Shown here one piece after another: positions 15,755-23,024 of a DNA stretch of 44,473 nucleotides. The stretch's first letter is position 1; each line of letters begins with the position of its first letter. This DNA is from Oscillospiraceae bacterium (GTDB lineage: Bacteria; Bacillota_A; Clostridia; Oscillospirales; Oscillospiraceae). The stretch is from the NCBI GenBank assembly GCA_017537045.1, contig JAFYLN010000153.1:1-44473 (forward strand). The letters run 5' to 3'. Under the pieces are notes generated by a model. That model had not been told where the DNA came from. It searched no databases and worked only from the letters and a program-made list of their open reading frames with translations. The position numbers and the translations under genes are program-made.

Positions 15755-17347
15755 ATGAAGAAGCTGATTGCTCTGCTGCTGGCTCTGGTCATGGTCATTT
15801 CCCTGGCTGCCTGCGGCGCAACCGAACCCACTCCCACCAATGCACCCGTCGCATCTGACAAGACCGACGACACTGCAAAGGAACCTGAAGTCAAGACCGT
15901 TTCTTCCACTGGTCACAGCCTGGTTCCCTCCAGCAACACCCTGAAGGCTCTGTGGAACACCAGTTCCTATGACCTGAACACCACCATCGAAGTCGGCGTT
16001 ATCGAAGAACAGACCGGTTTCGACATTCAGTGGGACGCTCTGCCCGCTGAGAACACCCAGGAAGTCCTGATGATGACCATCGGCTCCGGCTCCGACTACG
16101 ACATGTTCTACACCAACAAGGCCAACACCTTCCGTCAGCTGCTGGCTCAGGGCGCTCTGGAGCCCCTGAACGAGTACATCGACGCTGTTGCTCCCGAGCT
16201 GTGGGACTGCATCACCGAAGAGCAGTGGCTGGGCGTTTCTGACGAAAAGGGCAACGTTTACGCTCTGCCCAAGCTGTACACCATCCAGCAGGAAGTTACC
16301 TGTGCTCTGGGCTTCCGTATGGATCTGATGGAGAAGGCCGGCATCACCGAGCTGCCCACCAACACCGATGAGCTGAAGACCGTTCTGCTGAAGCTGAAGG
16401 ACTTCTACGGCGATGAGTACATCATCCTGTCCGGTCCTTACAATGGCGGCTCCATCACCAACTCCGGCCTGCCCCTGATCTTCATGAACGCTTTCGGCAT
16501 CTACTCCGACTGGATGGTCGACGACAACGGCAAGATCATCTACATGACCGAGCACGAGAACTTCGACGATCTGGTTGCTTACATGACTGAGCTGCGCGTG
16601 GCTGGCGTTCTGGACGCTGACTGGGCATCCAACAAGCCCGCTGATACCGACGAGAAGTGGGCTTCCGGCAAGTCCATCGTCACCATCGCATCCCGCGAAA
16701 CCAACTCCAACGTCGTTCCCGCTCTGGAAGCTGCTACCGGCGTTACCCTGGATCAGGTCGAGTACGTTGGCGCTCTGAAGGGTCCCGACGGCACCGTCAA
16801 GGTCAAGAACACCGGCGTTCTGTCCGGTTTCACCTGCATCCCCCGCAACAATGCTGACAAGGCTGCTGACGTTGTCAACTACTGGAAGCAGTTCGTTGCC
16901 CATCAGGAAATGATCTGTATCGGTGAGGAAGGCAAGCACTTCACCTGGGGCGAAGATGGCTACCCCATCCCCATCCAGCCCACCTTCACCGACGAGCGCA
17001 ACAAGACTTCCACCTACACCACCTTCGCAAATATGGAGACTTTCCAGGTTCAGTTCTCCGCACGTCTGCGTAAGTCTGACGCTATCTGGAAGCTGTACAC
17101 CCAGTGTACTCTGAACCACGCTGACGATGTTGACTTCCAGCAGGATATCGCTGCATTCTGCCCCAGCGAAATCTACTCCGCTAACAACAACATCCTGTTC
17201 GGCAACCTGAACGACTACCTGATCCAGCTGGTCACCGGTGTTAAGGAACTGGATTCCTCTCTGGAAGCCTTCACCAACGACTGGAAGCTCAACAACGGCG
17301 AAGAAGTCCGCGCTGAGCTGCAGGCTTGGTACGACGCTAACTACTAA
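15755..17347 (+). CDS. Extracellular sugar-binding lipoprotein (family 1 SBP, LplA type)
   Basis: 530 residues. The signal peptide MKKLIALLLALVMVISLAAC ends in a lipobox with the Cys at about residue 20, followed by a Thr/Pro-rich linker. The mature part has a type-1 solute-binding fold with GSGSDYDMFYTNKANTFRQL and GNVYALPKLYTIQQ. It is outside the membrane and delivers substrate to the two permeases. ATG 15755 follows AGGAGGAAAAACA; the ATG at 15725 is not supported. The gene uses a narrow set of frequent codons (CTG, GTT, AAG, ATC, TCC), suggesting high expression, and is followed by a terminator. Confidence 0.95.
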   Translation: MKKLIALLLALVMVISLAACGATEPTPTNAPVASDKTDDTAKEPEVKTVSSTGHSLVPSSNTLKALWNTSSYDLNTTIEVGVIEEQTGFDIQWDALPAENTQEVLMMTIGSGSDYDMFYTNKANTFRQLLAQGALEPLNEYIDAVAPELWDCITEEQWLGVSDEKGNVYALPKLYTIQQEVTCALGFRMDLMEKAGITELPTNTDELKTVLLKLKDFYGDEYIILSGPYNGGSITNSGLPLIFMNAFGIYSDWMVDDNGKIIYMTEHENFDDLVAYMTELRVAGVLDADWASNKPADTDEKWASGKSIVTIASRETNSNVVPALEAATGVTLDQVEYVGALKGPDGTVKVKNTGVLSGFTCIPRNNADKAADVVNYWKQFVAHQEMICIGEEGKHFTWGEDGYPIPIQPTFTDERNKTSTYTTFANMETFQVQFSARLRKSDAIWKLYTQCTLNHADDVDFQQDIAAFCPSEIYSANNNILFGNLNDYLIQLVTGVKELDSSLEAFTNDWKLNNGEEVRAELQAWYDANY

Positions 17348-17369
17348 TAAGTAATTAAACCTCTCACTT

Positions 17370-17400
17370 GGGAGCCTTGCACTCGCAAGGCTCCCATTTT
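17370..17400 (+). terminator. Intra-operon terminator after the binding protein
   Basis: Perfect 11-bp stem GGGAGCCTTGC (17370-17380) / GCAAGGCTCCC (17385-17395), loop ACTC, then ATTTT. It probably reduces transcription into the enzyme genes while stabilising the binding-protein mRNA, as in many ABC sugar operons. Confidence 0.85.
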
Positions 17401-17432
17401 AAAACTCTTTATGGGACAAAAGGAGAACCAAC

Positions 17433-18320
17433 ATGAAAGTTTCCACCATGACCAACCTTTGCTACTCCTCCCGTGGAACCGACGTGAAAACACCTGCTCT
17501 GGAAGCTTCCCGCCGTCTGTTCGAAGCAGGCTTCGAAAATCAGGATCTTTTTCTCTGCGGCCTTGCCCGCCCTGTTCAAAAATGCAGTTTTTCCGGCGAT
17601 AACTGGAAAGACGAAGTTCTGGAATTGAAAACTCTGGCAGAAAAATGCGGCATCAATTTCCACCAGTGCCACCTGCCTTACTATACAAGCAAGCTCTACG
17701 ACGACCATAACGAAGCATTCAACCGCTTTTTCTGGGATATGTTTGACCGCGGCATCGAAATTTGCCAGATGCTGGGCATCACCACCGCCGTTGTTCACCC
17801 GTTCTCCGCTGAAGCAGATCGGGATGATCTGCAGGCTCATGTTGCGGAAAACCGCAGATTATATGGTTCCTACGCCGTGAAAGCAGCGCAGTCCGGCATC
17901 CGCTTCGCCTTTGAAAACCTGAGCCGCTCCATCCACTTCAGTTCCCGCGCAGAAGATCTTCTGCCTCTGACCGAAGAATTCGGCACTGAGCATGCCGGCA
18001 TCTGCTGGGATATCGGCCACGGCCAAATGAACTACGGCGACGAGCAGGCAAAGGTCATTGAGATGCTGGGTGATAAGATCATCGCCCTGCATGTTCACGA
18101 CAATTTTGGCGCTGCAGACAACCACCTGCCCCCCTTCCTCGGCACCATCAAATGGGAAGCCATCATGGGTGCCCTGAAACGGGGCGGCTATCAGGGCTAC
18201 CTGAACTACGAGGTAGCATCCAACCGTAACGTGCCGGATAAGCTGCGGGACGAAACCGCCCGCTACTGTGCCGAAGCCGGCAAGGTGCTGGTGCAGATGT
18301 TCGAGGAGGAGAATCTGTGA
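17433..18320 (+). CDS. Sugar isomerase/epimerase-like TIM-barrel protein (AP_endonuc_2)
   Basis: 295 residues of the xylose isomerase-like TIM-barrel superfamily. Metal-site features are visible: AVVHPFS, FAFENLSRS (Glu ligand), CWDIGHGQMN (Asp and His), IIALHVHDNFG (His and Asp) and LNYEVAS (last Glu). Members act as sugar or inositol-type isomerases, epimerases or dehydratases with a divalent metal; the exact reaction cannot be told. AAAGGAGAACCAAC precedes ATG 17433. Its end overlaps the next gene by four bases (GTGA), a sign of translational coupling. Confidence 0.88.
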   Translation: MKVSTMTNLCYSSRGTDVKTPALEASRRLFEAGFENQDLFLCGLARPVQKCSFSGDNWKDEVLELKTLAEKCGINFHQCHLPYYTSKLYDDHNEAFNRFFWDMFDRGIEICQMLGITTAVVHPFSAEADRDDLQAHVAENRRLYGSYAVKAAQSGIRFAFENLSRSIHFSSRAEDLLPLTEEFGTEHAGICWDIGHGQMNYGDEQAKVIEMLGDKIIALHVHDNFGAADNHLPPFLGTIKWEAIMGALKRGGYQGYLNYEVASNRNVPDKLRDETARYCAEAGKVLVQMFEEENL

Positions 18321-18898
18321 AACTCTACATGATCCGCCATGGACAAAGCACCGCCAACGCAGGCAAACTCCATGCAGGCTGGGCGCAGGTTCCCCTGACG
18401 GAGCAGGGCATTGCAGATGCCCGCCGGGCAGGAAAGCTGCTGGACGGGATTCCTTTTGATAAAATCTACGTCAGTGACCTGCTGCGGGCAAAGCAGACGC
18501 TGGAAGCCGCCCTGCCCGGCGCGGAGGGAATCGAAACGCCCCTGCTGCGGGAGATCAACGTAGGCGAGCTGGCGGGAAAAAACGCTGCCGAATGCATCGC
18601 CATGTACGGCGAAAGCTACCTGACCAATAAAGCTATTCATGATTTTACACCCTACGGCGGCGAAAATGACACCATGCATCTTGACCGCCTCCGGGAATTT
18701 ACCATGCAGGCAGAGCTGGACGGCGCAGACTGCATTGCCGCCTTCTGCCACGAGGGAACCATCCGCTGCATGCTGGATCTGGTGCTGGGCTACCGTCATG
18801 ACCGGAAAGCATACCCCATGGCGAACGGCTCCGTTTCAGTTTTCCAGCTAAAAAATGGCCGCTGGGCATTGGTTTCCTGGAATAACACCGCAGAGTAA
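18317..18898 (+). CDS. Histidine phosphatase family protein (phosphoglycerate mutase-like)
   Basis: 193 residues. The phosphohistidine motif MIRHGQSTANAG starts at residue 4, ISDLLRAKQT-like VSDLLRAKQTLEAA carries the second Arg, and FCHEGTIRCML holds the second catalytic His. It is a phosphatase, probably for a small phosphorylated metabolite. GTG start at 18317, overlapping the previous stop by four bases; GAGGAGAATCT precedes it. Its place in the operon suggests it removes phosphate from a pathway intermediate. Confidence 0.9.
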   Translation: MKLYMIRHGQSTANAGKLHAGWAQVPLTEQGIADARRAGKLLDGIPFDKIYVSDLLRAKQTLEAALPGAEGIETPLLREINVGELAGKNAAECIAMYGESYLTNKAIHDFTPYGGENDTMHLDRLREFTMQAELDGADCIAAFCHEGTIRCMLDLVLGYRHDRKAYPMANGSVSVFQLKNGRWALVSWNNTAE

Positions 18899-18911
18899 GG
18901 AGAAATCCATC

Positions 18912-19961
18912 ATGATTTTAACTGCAGAACAATTAAAAGCCATCACAAAAGGCGTTGCGTACTGGGAAGACGGAACGGAGGGCGGCCTGATCCCCCGCCG
19001 CTTCTGCAAGGCCCAGGAGGAGGTTTACCGCTCCCACGAGGCCTATTTCCTGCGCACCCGGGCAACCTCCGGTGTCCGGCTGGAATGCCGCACCAACGCA
19101 ACTGCACTGGAAATTTCCTGCCGCGCCTTTGCTGGCTCCGCCAAGGACTGGTACGGCTTCGACCTAAAAGTTGATGGGATGCTGTATGGTCATTTTGAAG
19201 GCAAGCTGAAAGAATCCGACCGCATTCACTGGACACAGGCTCTCCCTCAAGGAGAAAAAACGGTGACACTGTATCTGCCCTGCCTGACCGGTGTGGAAAT
19301 TCTGGAAGTGAATCTGAAAGATGCCGCCGTCTGCCAGCCGGTAGACCGTGCCGAAAAGATTCTCGTCATGGGTGACTCCATCACACAGGGCTACAGCGCC
19401 CACTTCCCCTCCATGACCAACATCGCCCAGATGGCAGCTTACCGGAATGCGGACTATCTGAACCAGGCTATCGGCGGTGAGACCTTCCATCCCGAAATCC
19501 TGACCCCGCTGGACTGGAAGCCCACCATGGCCGTCATCGCCTACGGCAGCAACGACTGGGCGCTGAAAGACCGCCAGCGGCTGATTGAAGACGGCGGCGC
19601 ATTTCTGAAGCGCTTCCACGACCTCTATCCCGATCTGCCTACCGTCGTGGTCACACCGGTCTGGCGCGCGGATGCCCTCACCCGCCGCAAGCACTTCCAT
19701 GAGCTCTCTCCGGAGCAGCCCACGGGTGCAGGCCGTGCAGATGATCCAACCCGCCCCAGCGACAATTTCCAACTTGAAGAAGTGGATGGGATCCTGCGAG
19801 AGCTCGCTGCGCAGTATCCGAACATGCGCTGCGTCTGCGGCTGGAAGCTTCTTCCGCAGGTCAGGGAACTGCTGGATGATGTGGCCCATCCCAATGAGCT
19901 GGGCTTTACGGTCTATGCAGCGCGCCTGTGCGCCGCCATGGACGATCTGAACTGGAGGTAA
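18912..19961 (+). CDS. SGNH/GDSL hydrolase, first tandem copy
   Basis: 349 residues in two parts. The N-terminal beta domain (about 1-150) has RATSGVRLECRTNATALEIS and WYGFDLKVDG. The C-terminal SGNH hydrolase domain has ILVMGDSITQGYSAHFP (catalytic Ser), NQAIGGE (Gly), VIAYGSNDW (Asn) and DVAHPNELGF (Asp-His pair). A jelly-roll plus SGNH layout is known in CE2-type acetyl esterases, so removal of acyl groups from imported oligosaccharides is plausible. ATG 18912 follows AAGGAGAAATCCATC. It is a clear paralogue of the next gene. Confidence 0.87.
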   Translation: MILTAEQLKAITKGVAYWEDGTEGGLIPRRFCKAQEEVYRSHEAYFLRTRATSGVRLECRTNATALEISCRAFAGSAKDWYGFDLKVDGMLYGHFEGKLKESDRIHWTQALPQGEKTVTLYLPCLTGVEILEVNLKDAAVCQPVDRAEKILVMGDSITQGYSAHFPSMTNIAQMAAYRNADYLNQAIGGETFHPEILTPLDWKPTMAVIAYGSNDWALKDRQRLIEDGGAFLKRFHDLYPDLPTVVVTPVWRADALTRRKHFHELSPEQPTGAGRADDPTRPSDNFQLEEVDGILRELAAQYPNMRCVCGWKLLPQVRELLDDVAHPNELGFTVYAARLCAAMDDLNWR

Positions 19962-19965
19962 CGTG

Positions 19966-20952
19966 ATGATTCTGAGCAAGGAACAGATCAAAAGCATTTC
20001 CAAAGGTGTGCTCTACTGGAGCGAGGGCATCGAGGACGGCCTGATCCCCCACCGTTACAGCGCACAGCAGGAGCAGTTCTACCGCGGCAATCCGAACAGA
20101 TATGTCCGCACTTTTGCATCCTCCGGTGTCCGGCTGGAATGCCGCACCGATGCTGCCGCGCTGGAGCTGTCCGCCCGGGTATTCAAAGGCTCCGGCATGG
20201 ACTGGCATGGCTTCGACCTGATGGTGAATGGCCTCCTCTGGGGACATCACGAGGGCACGCTGGAAGAAACGGATCATATCCACTGGGTGCTGCCCCTGCC
20301 GGAGGGCGAAAAAACAGTGCTGCTGCACTTGCCCTGTCTTGCCGGTGCGGAGATTCTGAACGTAACCCTGCAGGGTGCAACCTTCTGCCAGCCGGTGGAA
20401 TACAAAGAAAAAATCCTCTTCATGGGCGACTCCATCACCCAGGGCTACCACTCCCACTTCCCCTCCCTGACCTATCCGGCACAGGTTGCCGCATATCGAA
20501 ACGCAGAGATCCTCAACCAGGGCAACGGCGGCGAGATCTTCAATCCGCCCATTGTGATGCCGCTGGATTGGGAGCCTACCATGGCGGTCATTGCCTACGG
20601 CACCAACGACTGGTCAACCACCGACCGGGAGCGCACCACCCAGCGCGCCACGGAATTTCTGAACCGGTTCTGCCAGTTCTGGCCGGGACTTCCCACATTT
20701 GTGATCTCTCCCCTCTGGCGCGCGGATTTTCTGACAAGACGTGACGATGATTTCAAGCAGGCAGAAGTGAAGGAAATTCTCCAGCGCGCCGCGGAAAAGA
20801 ATCCGCAGATCAGGGTCATCGACGGCCATGATCTCGTCCCGCGCATCGAAGCGCTGATGTACGATGCACGGCTTCATCCAAACGAGTTGGGCTTTACCAT
20901 TTATGCAAAGCGGCTTGCCGCCGCACTGGATCAACTGTACCCCAAAAAGTAA
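19966..20952 (+). CDS. SGNH/GDSL hydrolase, second tandem copy
   Basis: 328 residues, same two-domain order as the preceding gene: FASSGVRLECRTDAAALELS in the beta domain, then ILFMGDSITQGYHSHFP (Ser), NQGNGGE, VIAYGTNDW (Asn) and DARLHPNELGF (Asp-His). All four SGNH blocks are present. Compared with copy one it lacks the roughly 20-residue insert near HELSPEQPTGAGR. ATG 19966 has GGAGG seven bases upstream; a GTG three bases earlier is less likely. Likely a carbohydrate ester hydrolase with a different acyl or position preference. Confidence 0.87.
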   Translation: MILSKEQIKSISKGVLYWSEGIEDGLIPHRYSAQQEQFYRGNPNRYVRTFASSGVRLECRTDAAALELSARVFKGSGMDWHGFDLMVNGLLWGHHEGTLEETDHIHWVLPLPEGEKTVLLHLPCLAGAEILNVTLQGATFCQPVEYKEKILFMGDSITQGYHSHFPSLTYPAQVAAYRNAEILNQGNGGEIFNPPIVMPLDWEPTMAVIAYGTNDWSTTDRERTTQRATEFLNRFCQFWPGLPTFVISPLWRADFLTRRDDDFKQAEVKEILQRAAEKNPQIRVIDGHDLVPRIEALMYDARLHPNELGFTIYAKRLAAALDQLYPKK

Positions 20953-20964
20953 AGGAGAATAGAT

Positions 20965-21768
20965 ATGATTAAGCCATACCGCGCCCCCTGGGAGTTTGAT
21001 ACAAAGCCCTTCAAAATCGTAGACAATGTGTACTATGTGGGCAACCGGAATGTCTCTTGCCACCTGTTTGATACCGGTGATGGCCTGCTGCTTCTGGACA
21101 CTGCCTACACCGAAACGGCCTACATGCTTTTTGAATCCATCCGGGAAATGGGCTTCGATCCCCATGACATCCGCTGGATCATCCACAGCCATGGCCACTA
21201 CGACCACTTCGGCGCTACCCGCTATCTGGTGGAAAAGAGCGGTGCCAAGACCTACATGCCCAAAAAGGATATGCCCTTCATGACCGACCCTGTGATGAAC
21301 GGCTGCGCCGGTGCAGGCCTGCGGTATGAGCCACCCTATGACTGCTACTTCGATGTGGACGTGGAGATGTGCGACGGGGATGTGTACACCTTCGGCAATA
21401 TCACCATGCGCGCCTATGACGCACCCGGCCACACTCCCGGCACCATGGCCTATTTCTTTGAAATGCCGAATGGCATGATCGTGGGCATGCACGGCGGTGT
21501 CGGATTCAACACTCTGACTTCCGACTATGCAAAACGCCACAATCTGGGAACCTCCTGGCGTGAGGCCTACGGCAGCACCATCCAGCGGCTGCGGGAATTC
21601 CGAACCGATGTGGTCATCGGCAACCATCCCAGCCAGAACCAGACCTTCGCCAAGCAGGAAGCCATGACCGAAGACCATAACCCCTTCGTAGATCCCGACG
21701 GCTGGAGCAAGTTCCTCGACTGGGTGGAAGAAAAATACCGGAACGTCCTGAAGGACGATCCCATGTAA
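20965..21768 (+). CDS. MBL-fold metallohydrolase
   Basis: 267 residues. Metallo-beta-lactamase fold: HSHGHYDH (HxHxDH, residues about 73-80), APGHTPGTM (third His), VGMHGGVG at the strand that normally gives the bridging Asp, and VIGNHPSQN (last His). In the bridging position the sequence shows MHGG rather than a clear Asp, which may alter the second metal site. The broad family covers hydrolysis of lactones, thioesters and phosphodiesters. With KDPG aldolase downstream, a lactonase role is possible but not shown. AAAGGAGAATAGAT precedes the ATG. Confidence 0.85.
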   Translation: MIKPYRAPWEFDTKPFKIVDNVYYVGNRNVSCHLFDTGDGLLLLDTAYTETAYMLFESIREMGFDPHDIRWIIHSHGHYDHFGATRYLVEKSGAKTYMPKKDMPFMTDPVMNGCAGAGLRYEPPYDCYFDVDVEMCDGDVYTFGNITMRAYDAPGHTPGTMAYFFEMPNGMIVGMHGGVGFNTLTSDYAKRHNLGTSWREAYGSTIQRLREFRTDVVIGNHPSQNQTFAKQEAMTEDHNPFVDPDGWSKFLDWVEEKYRNVLKDDPM

Positions 21769-21826
21769 TCAGAAAATATCCGGGCTGTTGTGCCCCTACT
21801 TGTAAATTTGAGAGGAGAAAAATTTT

Positions 21827-22468
21827 ATGAACGCTTATGAAACAATTTTGAACGAAAAACTGGTAGCCATTGTCCGCGGCTTTGCCCCCGAGACCGTTGT
21901 GGAAATGGCAAAGGCATATGTTGCAAACGGCATCCGCTGCATCGAGGTGACCTTCGATCAGGCCAGCGCAGAAAAACGTCTGGAAACTGTTGCTACCATC
22001 AAGGCCATCAAGGCAGAGCTGGGCGATCAGGTCTGCGTCGGTGCAGGTACCGTTATGACTGTGGAGCAGGTACAGATGGCAGCCGAGGCCGGTGCAGAGT
22101 ACATGATCTCCCCCAATGTCGACGAGGATGTCATCAAGGAAACCAAGCGTCTTGGCAAGATCTCCATCCCCGGTGCCATGACTCCCAGCGAGATCGCTGC
22201 CGCCTACAAAATGGGTGCCGATATCATCAAGCTATTCCCTGCCAACGAAGTGGGGCTGAGTTACATCAAGGCCATCAAGGCTCCCCTGAAGCACATTCCT
22301 CTGATGGCAACCGGTGGTGTCCGCCCTGTCAATGCAGCCGAATATCTGGCAGCAGGCAGCGCAGCATTGGGTGTTGGCGGCGATCTCGTTAACAAGGCAT
22401 GGATCGCAGCCGGTGAATTCGACAAGATCGGTGCGGCCGCAAAGGCCTTTGTGGAATCCATCAAATAA
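21827..22468 (+). CDS. eda: KHG/KDPG aldolase
   Basis: 213 residues, class I aldolase. VAIVRGFAPETV, IEVTFDQ (catalytic Glu), GAGTVMTVEQ, ISPNVDEDVI and ADIIKLFPANEVG with the Schiff-base Lys, then TGGVRPVNAAEYL. It splits 2-keto-3-deoxy-6-phosphogluconate into pyruvate and glyceraldehyde-3-phosphate, so sugars or sugar acids of the locus probably drain here. No KDG kinase of the PfkB type is in view; the P-loop kinase at 5709 is the only candidate. AGAGGAGAAAAATTTT precedes the ATG. Last gene of the operon. Confidence 0.94.
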   Translation: MNAYETILNEKLVAIVRGFAPETVVEMAKAYVANGIRCIEVTFDQASAEKRLETVATIKAIKAELGDQVCVGAGTVMTVEQVQMAAEAGAEYMISPNVDEDVIKETKRLGKISIPGAMTPSEIAAAYKMGADIIKLFPANEVGLSYIKAIKAPLKHIPLMATGGVRPVNAAEYLAAGSAALGVGGDLVNKAWIAAGEFDKIGAAAKAFVESIK

Positions 22469-22501
22469 ACAGTCCCGCCGCTGCATGCACGAGCCGTTGA
22501 T

Positions 22502-22955
22502 GCATCCGGTAATTACAGTGGTGCCTGCGGTGATGCTGCCGTCTGGCACTATGCGCCGGAAACCAAAACACCGACCATCAGCAGCACCGGTCCCATGTGG
22601 GACTACCATCAGGGAAATCTGGCTGCCCGCCACGCTGGAATCCGTGGACATGTACGCTTTCAAGTCTGAAGATACTGCTGTCACCATCAGCAGGGTCTAT
22701 TACAATGGCACAAAAGCAGACTGGAACAGGGTGTATGTCAGTACACAGGGTGACAACGACAAGTACATTCTGCCCGGCAAAGATACCGAATGGGTCTATT
22801 TAAAGGATGATATGCGCTATTGCGATGTCAGTGAACATGCATAGTACAAGGACGCAGAAAAAACATCACCGTTACCACCGGCTGTGACACCAACCTGCAG
22901 CAGTACCTGATTCCCCGCAACACCACAGAATGCAATATCGACGATTCGCAATGAT
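22502..22955 (+). pseudogene. Deleted and broken copy of the downstream BspA-MBL surface protein
   Basis: Three collinear scraps match the large gene that starts at 23025. 22502-22615 reads SGNYSGACGDAAVWHYAPET and GPMWDY, like its YNGVCGDNATWEYDPET and GPMWDW. 22625-22856, in another frame, reads LPATLESVDMYAFKSED, VYYNGTKADWNR and VYVSTQGD, like residues near 1390-1430. 22857-22955, in the first frame again, reads KNITVTTGCDTNLQQ, like the end of the MBL domain. A TGG codon conserved in the intact gene (DAWYKDA) is TAG at 22842-22844. It has no start, two frame changes with internal deletions, and an in-frame stop, so it is a decayed paralogue. Confidence 0.85.
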
Positions 22956-23024
22956 CGAAGAATTTCCATATTTTCTGTATTTTCTACCCCCCATCTTTAT
23001 CATCAAAAACAGGGAGGCATTTGT

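Noticed and set aside
17433..18320. TIM-barrel protein with an oxidoreductase in one operon as a C-glycoside-cleaving (Dgp-type) system
   Set aside because: The small beta-subunit partner of those lyases is not present and the oxidoreductase here is FAD-dependent, not of the Gfo/Idh type.
22314..22844. 176-codon plus-strand frame as a gene
   Set aside because: It starts inside the aldolase gene in another frame and its end is part of the broken surface-protein relic.
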